Of a DNA stretch of 64,000 bases, positions 9,116 through 18,557 are shown piece by piece. Under the pieces are notes generated by a model that saw only the letters and a list, made by a program, of their open reading frames with translations, had not been told where the DNA came from and made no database searches. The stretch is from Prorocentrum cordatum (lineage: Eukaryota > Sar > Dinophyceae > Prorocentrales > Prorocentraceae). The translations under genes and the position numbers were made by a program. Location: the NCBI GenBank assembly GCA_963575745.1, contig CAUYUJ010014604.1:1062284-1126283 (forward strand), given 5' to 3'. Position 1 is the first letter of the stretch. Each line of letters starts with the position of its first letter.

Positions 9116-10078
9116 TTGCTACCCGAAGTGCCCGAGTTCGGCCCTCTGTGCTCTTGGAGTGCTGCACATGTTCTCGAGTTCTTGCCTGACGGGGCCAGTG
9201 GGCTCGAAGGCCAATCCGCGGATTGGATCGACCACCTGCACCAGGACTCGCTGGACAGGCTCGCCATGCTTCTGACCGAGGCGGACAAGGGGCGCGTTGT
9301 TCCTGAAACAGTGCATTACTCTTATCTGGATGATAGGTTCATCATGGCCAGGTCCTGGAACGACCTCTCTGCCGCCCTGGAGGCCACGCAGATGATCGAC
9401 CTCTCGATTGGGCCGGATCTGAAACTATCGAAGTGCGCCCGTGGTGCTGTGGTGGCCATCGGCTCCAAAGTGCCCGCGTGCTCCGACGACGCACTGGGCC
9501 GGATTGCCTTTCGCAAAACGTTCTGCTACCTCGGGATCGACCTCGTGATGGGCCAGGCCGTGGCCGCACCGGTCGCTGAACGACGGCTTCATGTTTATCG
9601 GGATCGCCTTCAGGTGGTCAAACTGCTGCCCTACACCCAGCGCGGTGCCGGCGTCGCAGACGCCACGGCCGCACTCTGGTTCGATGGGGGCTATGCATAT
9701 ACGCGGTCACAGATGATTTCGGCATCCTCTTGGGCCGGTTCTGCTATCATGGGCAAGGCGAAGGCTGGAACCACTCTGCGGCGCTCGCGGCCGCTGACTC
9801 ACATTCTGGGGCCCGGCATGCGCCGCACTCATCTTGCTTGCGCGGCCATATTCATTACGATACGCATGTATTACCACGTTGTGTTGGCCAACATCGTGCC
9901 GGCGGACGTCTGGACAGCTCTGTGGCACCAGCGTGAACGCCTTCAGTTTGGACCTTTTGCTCTTCTCCATCGTGCTTTGTGCGACGCTGGATATAGATTG
10001 GCCTTCGGCAGCCACGCTTACTTGTGGCACTCTCACTTTCGATTTATCTATCCGCGCTCAGCTTCTTCATCGGGCTGA
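9116..10078 (+). pseudogene. LINE reverse transcriptase fragment (copy 1)
   Basis: This is the C-terminal half of a LINE reverse transcriptase. The catalytic YLDD is present in SYLDDRFIMARSW (Asp codons 9329-9334), followed by thumb sequence (KTFCYLGIDLVMGQAVAAPV). The first catalytic block, which in copy 2 reads FVLSLDLEQCFDRLD, lies in the 531 bp deleted here, so the domain cannot be active. The deletion length is a multiple of three and leaves the frame open across the junction. The frame ends near 10078, and the downstream RNase H lies in another frame; copy 2 has a similar change near 18410. Confidence 0.75.
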
Positions 10079-11315
10079 TCGAAGTGCTGCACGCAGTCTC
10101 TGCAAGGCGGCCAAAGTTGACGCTCGTCTTCACGCTCTCCGTACATTCTTGCGCAGGTGCGTCGCTGCCCAGGAGGCGGCCCGCCGCCCGAAGGATTTTG
10201 GAGGTCTGGAGCTTGGGCTCTCGGAGGACCGGGAGGCCCGAAAACACATGTACGGAATGCAACTTCACTACGGCGGCCCGGCCTTGACGACGGGCGGCTT
10301 GTGGACGTCGCTCAAAATCTCTTACATATCACTCCAAGGGTGTGATGATTCATGTGTTCGTTGTGGCGCCGCTGTCGAGACAGTGACACATCGTTTGTGG
10401 GAGTGTCCTTGCAACTCTGCTGAGCGAGGTCTCCTTGATCACCAGGTACCAGGCAACGACTTTCCTCGTGGTCTTCCACCTTGTCTTGCCCGATGCGGTC
10501 TTCTGCCAGCCCGTCTTGGAATCGATCCAGCCCCTGGCCTGGGGGAGGCGAAGGCAATTTCTGATTATCTTTTACGTGTGAATGCTATTGCAACTCTGGC
10601 CGTGGTGGCCCGACGCGAGGGCAAGCCGGCCCCCCTGGCCTTGGATCGACCACGGGCGCTTCCAACAGATGACATATACCGTGTCGCTCTTCCTCCTCTT
10701 TGTCGTATCAAACGGCATGCAGGAGCGCAGGGCCCGGGAGCAGGAGGAGCACGTAGAGGACTTCATCTTCCGTATCAACCTACTCCTGGTTCTTTCCAGG
10801 CGCCGGAGGCCATCACGATCTCCTGCGACGGCTCCGCGCAGCAGTCCTCCGACGTGGCGACTTCTGGCTGGGGCTTCACCGTGGCCGTGCCGGCTTCGAA
10901 CGGGCTCTTGGACTTCTGCGGCCTCACAATATTGGATCCCGCACGGCAGGGATATATCGGTGCCCAACATCACACGAATAACGTGAGTGAATTATCTGCG
11001 TTATACTTTTCATTATGTTGGATTCATGAGTTTATTACTTCATCATTTTTTTCATCATCGTTTGTGGTCGAGTACGACTCGGCGTGCGCCGCCGGCGTGG
11101 CGCAGCGGCACATCCGAGCACGGGCGAACCTTCAACTTGTTTTGCGGCTTCGCCACATCTATGATCAGGTCGCTTGTCGTATTGTCTTCAGAAAGGTCGA
11201 AAGCCATACTGGGCAATATTTGAACGAGCGTGCTGATCACCTGGCCGACTGCGGTGCCAGTGGAATCATGCGTGACCCGGTTGATGTACATCGCTGGGCG
11301 AGCTCTTCGAGTTAA
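9834..11315 (+). pseudogene. LINE zinc-binding and RNase H domains (copy 1)
   Basis: From about 9975 this frame is protein-like. It contains a zinc-binding motif of the type following LINE reverse transcriptases, CVRCGAAVETVTHRLWEC (C-x2-C..H-x4-C), near 10350-10405. It then has an RNase H domain: Asp in SCDGSAQQ (10827-10829), Glu in NNVSELSALYFSL, Asp in VVEYDSACAAG, and the last Asp in LNERADHLADCG. All four acidic residues are visible. The frame ends with a TAA at 11313-11315, 36 bp before the end of the element. The part before about 9975 in this frame is a shadow of the reverse transcriptase frame. Confidence 0.78.
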
Positions 11316-11360
11316 TCTGTGGCTTTACGCGGTCAGGCAGCCCCTGATCATATTGGCTCG

Positions 11361-11377
11361 AGCCATTTTGGCTCAAG
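11361..11377 (+). other. Relict dinoflagellate spliced leader
   Basis: AGCCATTTTGGCTCAAG equals the last 17 bases of the 22-nt dinoflagellate spliced leader that is trans-spliced onto nuclear mRNAs. It is preceded by CATATTGGCTCGAG (11349-11362), which resembles a second, more diverged leader, as expected when an already retroposed leader is trans-spliced again. It lies between the 3' end of LINE copy 1 and the 5' target duplication of copy 2. It therefore marks the 5' end of a retroposed mRNA, or chance resemblance, which is unlikely over 17 bases. Confidence 0.75.
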
Positions 11378-11385
11378 TCGTGGAC

Positions 11386-11398
11386 CAAGCTGTCGTGG
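11386..11398 (+). repeat. 5' target-site duplication of LINE copy 2
   Basis: CAAGCTGTCGTGG here is repeated exactly at 19840-19852 just beyond the 3' end of copy 2, and the flanking bases differ on both sides. A 13-bp duplication is a normal length for target-primed reverse transcription. Confidence 0.72.
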
Positions 11399-11534
11399 GT
11401 TCATCCCCCTGTGCGGGCGCCCGGGGTTCATTCCCTGGACGCCCTCGCCGCGCTCGCGCTTGATGGTCGCAGTGTGGATGCCGCGTGGACTTACCCTTTC
11501 GGCGTCGAGAAATTTGGTGGCAAAGTAACTCTGG

Positions 11535-12690
11535 GTGTTAGTGCTGCTGCCTCCATCGTGCGCGTTTGTTTCACCGATCTCCTGGTTCATGTGGGGATGG
11601 ATTCCGGAGTTATGCTTCCTATATTTCATGTTCTTTGTCATCACCGGCCTGGGGCTTACGCGCTTGTGGTGGCTGCGTCGTCGTAGACTTTTCAGGGCGA
11701 CTCGAATTCGTGTCAACCGGGACACTAGTTATTACAGGATCCAGCTGGTCCTCGGCGTAGGGAAGGCAGTGTCGGCTCGGCGCTGCGGATCCGCCCGTCG
11801 CTGCGACCCTCGAGGAGGAGTGCGTCGCAGGCATCGCCATCGACGTTATCGGCGAGTTGGTCTCCTTCGTAGGTTCGTTGGTTTTCTTCAGACTCTGCTA
11901 CGTTTTTGCCATCGTGAGCTACTTCGCCCTCTACGGCTTTGTGGTCCTCGGCGTCTTCATCACGGGCCTTCCCCGGCTGCTGACGAGCGCGCGGGAGGCG
12001 TGGGATTTGCCCTTCGCGGCGGAGGCGGTCCCGACTCTCGGGCAAGTAAGGATCAGGAGCGGGCCCTGCTTCAAGGCCTTCAGGCACTTCTTTCGCAGTT
12101 TACTTCTTCGTCTACTCCTGGAAAGTCGACTGCGCGTCCAAGCGGAGCCCAACGTCCTCCAGGTGCCCCCAGCTCCAAGTCGAAGCGCAGGCGGGCCAAG
12201 CGTCAGGCTCAGGCTTGCGAAGGCCTACTCGGTGCTCTTCGTCGCATAGTGGAACGAGCTGACAAGTCTGGCGACGCCAAGCCCGTCCTCGACAGGCTGC
12301 GGCGCGTCGTTTCTGCTGCGGTAGATGGGACACTCGACCCGCCCCGTCCATCTTCAACGGATCGGCCGAAAACTGCCGCCGCGCCTCAGCCGAAGGCGAA
12401 AGCGGCGCCCAAGCCCCAGGCGGCACCTGCCCACCGGGCTGCCGAGAACCTCCTTGGTTCGGCGCCATCCCGTTCGACGGCTCCGACTTGTGCCCCTACT
12501 GACCTTCGGCCAGAGCACTGGGCGGGCACCCTCGTCACCTCTGGCACCGACCAGCTCTTCCAGATCAAGGCTCGGGAGCACCTGGTGCACGGCGTCGCGC
12601 GCCGCCTCCCCGATGGTCTCGCAGAGCATGCTTTGCCGCAGGGTGCCGCCATCACCATCCTGCTGGATCGACCTATACGCCTGGTGCGGT
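11535..12690 (+). pseudogene. LINE ORF1 N-terminal region with hydrophobic segments
   Basis: Coding potential moves between frames. In plus frame 3 a hydrophobic stretch (FLYFMFFVITGLGL) is followed by basic residues near 11600-11700. In plus frame 1, 11830-11990 reads a second hydrophobic segment (VIGELVSFVGSLVFF and VSYFALYGFVVLGVFITGLP). From about 12035 frame 3 resumes with a basic, Ala/Pro-rich region (KSKRRRAKRQAQ, then PKAKAAPKPQAAPAHR). Near 12690 the reading passes to frame 2 and ORF1 proper. If both hydrophobic segments are real, ORF1 begins with a membrane-anchored domain, which would be unusual for a LINE. The frame changes may be mutations of this copy. Confidence 0.45.
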
Positions 12691-15600
12691 GGCGATCCGC
12701 GCGCCGGCCCCTGACGCCAAAGGCACGCCGAAGGTCGTCAACCTTTGGCTCTACCAACTGGGCGCGTCCGTCGCTGCCCTCCGGTGGACCGCCCAGGCTG
12801 GCAAGCCGTTGCCATCGGCTGCGAAAACCAGAGTCGTCCGCGTGGCATGCTTCAAGACGCTGCTCTCCGAGAAGGACCGGCAGGGACGTGCCCGGAATAT
12901 CAAGCAGGCCACGAAGACCTGGCTCGCCCAGCTCCGCGTGCCAGCGGGTGAGATCGTCGACATCTTCGGCCCCAGGAAATCCGAAGACGGCGCCATCCTG
13001 AGCGCGAACGTCCGGGTCACCGAGCCGCGCGGCGAGCTGATTGACAAGGCCAGTGGCGTCGGCGGCTTCTTAGCCCGCCTTCTACCAGAGGACCCGAAGG
13101 CGATTCCAACCTTCGGCAATGTCAATTGGGTGAAGCGCTTCGACGACGAGTCTGGCGCTGCCCTCCTCAAGCGGGCGCGTGCAGAAGCTGAGGAGGCTAC
13201 GCCCTGCCTTGGGTTGGCATTTTCCAACGCAGGATCTGCGGGCATTCGTCGCCCCGGCGGGCAGCACTGGAAGGTCACCGGGCTGCCCGAGACAGTGACC
13301 ACCCCGAACTTCGCCGCGCGGCTCAAAGAGAACGGGTGGCCGGACATCGAGCTCTCCTCTGTGCGCCGTCGCGTCGCGAACGGTGGCGCCACTTTCATTT
13401 GCCGGGGGGCCAATCCGGGCGGCGCGAACATGGCCACTACCATCGAGACCTCCGCAGACGGCAACAGCTTCTTCGTGGACTTTGAGCCGTGCAGGCCCCA
13501 GACGAAGCAGATGGCATTTCGAAACCTGCGGGATTCCGACATTCGCTGGGACGTTCCCAAACCTCCCGCTGATCCCACTAAGACTGCACAGGTCAGCGCC
13601 TCCGAGATCACCACCAAGGAGGTGCCGGAAGCCAAGCGACCTCGCCTTGCACCTGGTGCTGCGTCCATGGAGGAGCCGCCGAAAGAGGAAGTCCTCGATT
13701 CGCTCGGCCTCACGGTGCAGAGAGTGCCGACGGAGGGGGCGTGCGCATTCCACAGTCTTGGGTATTGGTTTAAACGTGTTAATAAAGCTACGCATTCGGC
13801 CGTGGCATTGCGTGCCCAAACCATTGACCACCTCCAGAAGAAGGCTCAGCTTTTCGAGCCTCTTTGGGATCGCCAGGATTCCCGTGGACACGCCTGCTCT
13901 TCGTGGAGGGCGTACATCGACCACGTGCGCGGCGACGACACGTGGGCCGGCGAGCTCGAGCTTCTGGCGGCGGCCGACAAATGGTCGCTCAAGATCGTCG
14001 TCGTGCGCCCCGGCCATTCCACAGTCATTGTCGGCACTGGTAGGTCAAACATTTGGCTGTTGCACCGCAGCCAGCATTACGAGCCTTTGGAGCCCAGCGC
14101 CGACCCAGCAAAATCTACCGCTAGACGATCACACTTGGGTGATGTTGCTGATCATTACCGATTGACTCTCCAGCCAGCCTGCGCCTCCCGCGACTGGAAG
14201 CTCAAGGGTGGTGGTGGTTCTACTGCGTCTGCCGCCTCAGGTACTTTGGATTGTATGAGTATGTCGTCTGCGACTTTGCCGGCGCGGTCGGCGTCTGGGA
14301 GGGCGTCGGAGGGATTGCCATATTCTTCGCATTTTGCTGGGGGCCGTGGACGGGGGGGGCGGGGAGGAAGAGGCTTATCGAGGTCAAACTTTCCTACCTT
14401 GCCCACGGGATCTTCTTCGCCACATTCTGCCGGGGGCCGTGGACGAGCAGGAGGAGGAGGAGGAGGAGGAGGAGGAGGAGGAGGAGGAGGAGTCGTTCAT
14501 CTTTCTCTGCCTGGTTCTGCGCAGTCTGCCGGACCGCGAAGCTGTGCTCTGGCGCCGTCGTGTACGTTGGCTCCGTCGGTGGTCTCGCGCGACCAGGCCC
14601 CCGACTACGCCAAGCAGTGCATCGCGCTGAACGCGCCCGCCGCCCCGCCCACGCGGAGGCGGCCTGCTGCAGTCAGCGCGGCCTCCGCCCAGGCAGCCGC
14701 CATCCCGCCCACGCGGAAGCGCCCGGCTTCCGCCCTTGCTGCATCGGCCCCCGCCCGGGCAGCCTCCACCCCAACGAGGCCTGCCGTGGCCAGGGTGCGT
14801 TCTGCCCCAGCCCGCGCCGCCCCGCCCCCGCGGAAGCGGCCCGCTGCGGCCGTCGAGCCTTCCGCCCCGGCTACCCCCGCGCGTCGGCCTGGCATGGCCC
14901 GGGCGGCTGCCGCCCACCAATGGGCTCCGGCTGTGGTCGAAAGAGCGTCGCGGCTCCGGGCTGCAGCCCAAGCCCTGCCCTGGCTGTGCTCCCCAGAGCT
15001 CCTGCCCAGTGGAGTTCGATGCACCAAATGCTCGAGAGCCGCCTGGGGCTCTTCTTCGATTGCCCAGCCGCGCAGGTTCTGCATCAGTGCACCGTGTCAG
15101 AGCTGCCCGTCGCCGCCCACGGCTGCGGAGCGCCGGGCAGAGCTTGCCAACCTCCACCTGTATCAACCTCGTGCTCGATCGCGTGCTGTAACCCAGGCGC
15201 GTATCCAGGACCTGCGGATCACCGTCTTGCCGAACAAGTGGGCCGGCTGGCAGTGTTCATTGTGTCCGTTTCGCTTACCTGCTGATGTTGACGATGGGGA
15301 ATACCATCGACGTGCTCATCTCGAGGCCCACGGGCAGCCTGGCCGCGAGCTCCTGGCAGCCGGGCGCACCTCTTTGACGAAAACCTTCGCTGGCGGTCGG
15401 CTGGACACGGCCGTCTTCATCCGCAAGCGAGCCAACACTCGCCGACAGGATTACATTGAACGAGTTCGACTTACTCTTGCCGTTCTACCTCGCTGGACGT
15501 GCCGCCCTGTCATCGACGAGCCGGTCCCTGAGGCCAGCCCTGGTTCGAAGGTAATGTTGCGGTGCTCTGAGTGTGGGTACTTCAGCGGGGACTTGCAGCG

Positions 15601-15811
15601 CATCCTGGCTCTGGAGACCGGGAGGCCGTGCACCGCAGCGCCCGCCGAAGCATTGGCTGAGGCGGCGACCCTTTCGGCAGCCGAGCGGCGCGCTGCTCTC
15701 CAGAGTGCCGTCGACGACATCAAAGCCCAGTTTGCCGAGCATCGAGGACAGCGCAGGCGCGAAAAGCGCAAGCTGTATGCAGCTGCGCGCCGGCGCCGCG
15801 ACCTCTGCTGA
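12689..15811 (+). CDS. LINE ORF1 protein with OTU cysteine protease domain
   Basis: About 1040 codons, open from a GTG at 12689, but continuous with upstream frame 3 through a frameshift, so this is not the true start. Residues 1-330 are unassigned. Residues about 337-467 are an OTU-type cysteine protease: the nucleophile lies in EGACAFHSLGYWF (Cys codon 13742-13744) and the catalytic His in SQHYEPLE (14075-14077), with the internal strand LKIVVVRPGHSTVIV. OTU enzymes cleave ubiquitin or process polyproteins; self-processing is possible here. A poly-Gly tract from GGA repeats (14449-14492) and an Ala/Pro/Arg-rich linker follow. The C-terminus holds zinc-binding sequences (CSLCPFRL..HRRAHLEAH; CSECGYF). 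The stop TGA at 15809-15811 overlaps the endonuclease frame by 35 bp. Confidence 0.7.
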   Translation: MAIRAPAPDAKGTPKVVNLWLYQLGASVAALRWTAQAGKPLPSAAKTRVVRVACFKTLLSEKDRQGRARNIKQATKTWLAQLRVPAGEIVDIFGPRKSEDGAILSANVRVTEPRGELIDKASGVGGFLARLLPEDPKAIPTFGNVNWVKRFDDESGAALLKRARAEAEEATPCLGLAFSNAGSAGIRRPGGQHWKVTGLPETVTTPNFAARLKENGWPDIELSSVRRRVANGGATFICRGANPGGANMATTIETSADGNSFFVDFEPCRPQTKQMAFRNLRDSDIRWDVPKPPADPTKTAQVSASEITTKEVPEAKRPRLAPGAASMEEPPKEEVLDSLGLTVQRVPTEGACAFHSLGYWFKRVNKATHSAVALRAQTIDHLQKKAQLFEPLWDRQDSRGHACSSWRAYIDHVRGDDTWAGELELLAAADKWSLKIVVVRPGHSTVIVGTGRSNIWLLHRSQHYEPLEPSADPAKSTARRSHLGDVADHYRLTLQPACASRDWKLKGGGGSTASAASGTLDCMSMSSATLPARSASGRASEGLPYSSHFAGGRGRGGRGGRGLSRSNFPTLPTGSSSPHSAGGRGRAGGGGGGGGGGGGGGVVHLSLPGSAQSAGPRSCALAPSCTLAPSVVSRDQAPDYAKQCIALNAPAAPPTRRRPAAVSAASAQAAAIPPTRKRPASALAASAPARAASTPTRPAVARVRSAPARAAPPPRKRPAAAVEPSAPATPARRPGMARAAAAHQWAPAVVERASRLRAAAQALPWLCSPELLPSGVRCTKCSRAAWGSSSIAQPRRFCISAPCQSCPSPPTAAERRAELANLHLYQPRARSRAVTQARIQDLRITVLPNKWAGWQCSLCPFRLPADVDDGEYHRRAHLEAHGQPGRELLAAGRTSLTKTFAGGRLDTAVFIRKRANTRRQDYIERVRLTLAVLPRWTCRPVIDEPVPEASPGSKVMLRCSECGYFSGDLQRILALETGRPCTAAPAEALAEAATLSAAERRAALQSAVDDIKAQFAEHRGQRRREKRKLYAAARRRRDLC
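14330..14495 (+). repeat. G-rich tract and (GGA)n microsatellite inside ORF1
   Basis: A G-run near 14353-14370 and about fourteen GGA triplets at 14449-14492 encode poly-Gly in the ORF1 frame. The G runs could form quadruplex structure in DNA or RNA. The triplet length keeps the frame. Confidence 0.8.
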
Positions 15812-16748
15812 GGTCAAGTCGTGGATCAAGCTCCTGACGTTCAACGTCGGGGGCTACACCTCACGGCGAGCTGGCCTTCTCAGGCTGCTCGCGGCGCACT
15901 TGCCGCATCCGCGCTTTCTACAAGAGTGTGCCTTGCCGAACGGCCAAGCACACATTCTTCGAGCTGATCTTCAGACGCTGGGATACTACACCGTCGTCGG
16001 CAAGAACGGCTTGTGCACGATCATCCGAACGGGCCTCAACGTGGCTCCCATCGCCGCGCAGGCTAGCGACGAAGGCTTCCGCGTACAGCGCCTCGCCCTA
16101 CAACTCGGGGAACACCGGGTTCTTGTCCGGCACCGGCGCGCGCGCTCCGGGTCCGCCCAGGAGCGCCAGAGGCACGACGCCGATCTTCGAGCAGAGGCCG
16201 CGGACACCCTCACCATCGACGTGGGGGACTTCAACGAGCACCCCGCCTGCTACGAGGGCGAATCGCGCGCCACGATCTTCCCAGCAGAGCCCACCTACCG
16301 GCTGAATCCGGAGCAGGAGAACTGGGTCACCACCATCGACGGAGCGGTTGTCTCCACACGCCTTGCGGCTGCTGCCTCTGCCGAGGCCCTCGCGCCAGTG
16401 GGCCGTTCGCAGCATCGGCCGGTGCTTGTGGAGTTGGCTCTCGCCCCAGCTTTTCATGAAGGGCTGCGCTGGTCGGTGCCCCAGCCTGTCCGGACGGGAG
16501 CGTGGCCTGCCAGCGTCCAGGCCGACTTCTCCGCGGCCCTCGACACGGACATTGACCTTGCTTGGCAGATCTGGGCCGACGCCTCCGGGGCCCCGGAGTC
16601 CCAGGTCCTTCGACGACCTACGAGCGGCGGCTGGTGTGCAGGCGAGCGCGGCCGGGAGCTCACTGGTCTGTGGAAGACGTTCCGCCGGCAGCTTTTCGAC
16701 GGCCGGTCCGACGCCGCCGACGCCACTTCGGGGCCATCACGTCTTTGA
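15777..16748 (+). pseudogene. LINE APE-like endonuclease
   Basis: Begins at an ATG (MQLRAGAATSAEVKSW) inside the end of ORF1. It encodes the endonuclease/exonuclease/phosphatase fold that nicks target DNA for target-primed reverse transcription. Visible motifs are LLTFNVGG (first strand), FLQEC with catalytic Glu (15924-15926), VGDFNEHP with Asp and Asn (16227-16235), IDGAVVS and finally SQHRPVLVEL, where the usual S-D-H has Gln in place of Asp (16410-16412). That substitution might impair catalysis. The frame ends at 16748; the continuation into the reverse transcriptase is in frame 2 with a shift near 16735. The 35-bp overlap with ORF1 suggests re-initiation or frameshifting in the parental element. 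Confidence 0.78.
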
Positions 16749-18106
16749 TCGATGATGCCACCTCTGTTGTCCTGAAGAAGTGGCGGGAAACCGTTGCTAC
16801 GCACGGAGGCGCTGCCCGCTGGGTCAAGCAGCGGCTCGCTTCCCTGCACGAGACAACCCTTCCGCCGTTTGGCTCCGAGGTCCTCTCTCCGCGCGAACTG
16901 GCACGCAAGCTAGGCTGGAGCCTCGCTGCGCGGTGGAATGCGGGCGTTTACCAAATCAAGCATCTTCCTGGACTACGTTTGGATTGTCCTCGTGTTCAAC
17001 TTGGCCCTGATCTTCTGCGCCAGCACCGGGCGCCGCCGGCCCGGCTACAGCGTCAACCGTTTGATTTTTCGTTGCTGCCCGAAGTGCCGGAGTTCGGCCC
17101 TCTGTGCCCTTGGAGCGCTGCACATGTTCTCGAATTCTTGCCTGGCGGGGCCAGTGGGCTCGAAGGCCAATCCGCGGATTGGATCGAACACCTGCACCAG
17201 GACTCGCTGGACAGGCTCGCCATGCTTCTGACCGAGGCGGACAAGGGGCGCATGCCGCGTTTCTGGAGCCACGCCCGGGCCACGCTGATCCCGAAGGGGC
17301 CCGACAGCCCGCCTGGGGAAAGGCGACCTTTGACCGTCCTGCCAGTTACATGCCGGCTGTGGGCGAAGCGGCACGCGGCTGCTCTGACCCAGCGGTTGGT
17401 GACCTGGAAGCTTTCAGGGCTCGCGGGGGCCGTCCCCGGCCACAGCTGCCCGGATGTACTCCGGGAACTTCAATCAAAGTTGGCCCTGGCGAGTCTTGGG
17501 CACACCGACCCGCATTTCGTCCTGTCGCTCGACCTCGAGCAGTGTTTCGACCGGCTTGACTTGCACAATAATATACATGCCATTGCTTCGCATTTGGGAT
17601 TGGCGGCTTGCACCCACGCGATCAGCAATTATTGAAGACTTACAAGGATACTGTTCGTTGACAATCAACCGTCTGACGTTTGGCTGCAAGGCGATAGTCT
17701 TGTCGGGGTGCCGCAGGGATGCCCTCTCGCATGTTTTCTGTGCAACGTTACATCTGTTATGTGGCATTTGGCTGTGGCCCGCGCTGTTCCTGAAGCAGTG
17801 CATTACTCTTATCTGGATGATAGGTTCATCATGGCCAGGTCCTGGAAGGACCTCTCTGCCGCCCTGGAGGCCGCGCAGATGATCGACCTCTCGATTGGGC
17901 CGGATCTGAAACTATCGAAGTGCGCCCGTGGTGCTGTGGTGGCCATCGGCTCCAAAGTGCCCGCGTGCTCCGACGACGCACTGGGCCGGATTGCCTTTCG
18001 CAAGACGTTCCGCTACCTCGGGATCGACCTCGTGATGGGCCAGGCCGTGGCCGCACCGGTCGCTGAACGACGGCTTCATGTTTATCGGGATCGCCTCCAG
18101 GTGGTC
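16562..18106 (+). pseudogene. LINE reverse transcriptase (copy 2)
   Basis: Real coding in this frame starts near 16735 (SLIDDATSVVLKKWRET). The polymerase blocks are visible in order: LTVLPVTCRLWAKR, the first catalytic Asp in FVLSLDLEQCFDRLD, then GVPQGCPLACFLCN, and YLDD (Asp codons 17816-17821) in SYLDDRFIMARSW. An in-frame TGA at 17633-17635 interrupts the palm, but the same frame continues directly (RLTRILFVDNQPS..). Near 18105 this copy lacks five bases relative to copy 1 and the frame shifts to frame 3 (18078-18557). It therefore cannot yield a full enzyme without recoding. Confidence 0.8.
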
Positions 18107-18557
18107 ACTGCCCTACACCCAGCGCGGTGCCGGCGTCGCAGACGCCGCGGCCGCACTCTGGTTCGATGGGGGCTATGCATATACGCGGTCACAGATGATT
18201 TCGGCATCTTCGTGGGCCGCTTCTGCTATCATGGGCAAGGCGAAGGCTGGGGCCACTCTGCGGCGCTCGCGGCCTCTGACTCACATTCTGGGACCTGGCA
18301 TGCACCGCGCTCATCTTGCTTGCGCGGCCATATTCACCACGATACGCATGTATTACCACGTGGTGTTGGCCAACATCGTGCCGGCGGACGTCTGGGCAGC
18401 TCTGTGGCACCAGCGTAAACGCCTCCAGTTTGGACCTTGCTCTTCTCCATCGTGCTTGTGCGACGCTGGATATAGATTGGTCTTCGGCAGCCACGTTTAC
18501 TTGTGGCACTTTCACTTTCGATTTCTCGATCCGCGCTCAGCTTCTTCATCGGGCTGA
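18078..18557 (+). pseudogene. LINE reverse transcriptase thumb region (copy 2, shifted frame)
   Basis: This continues the reverse transcriptase after the 5-base deletion near 18105: YTQRGAGVADAAAALWFDGG and IRMYYHVVLANIVPADVWAA match copy 1 closely. Beyond about 18410 the meaningful frame changes again to that of the RNase H block. Confidence 0.7.

Larger units (their letters stand above)
9021..11351 (+). mobile_element. LINE-type retrotransposon copy 1, 5' truncated
   Basis: Homologous to 16975-19830 of the second copy at over 90 percent identity by eye. Similarity starts at CGTTTGGATTGTCC and stops at CAGCCCCTGATCAT, which fixes the shared 3' end. Everything 5' of the reverse transcriptase palm is missing, and an additional 531 bp present in copy 2 (17252-17782) are absent at the junction near 9295. 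No poly-A tail follows. Confidence 0.85.
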
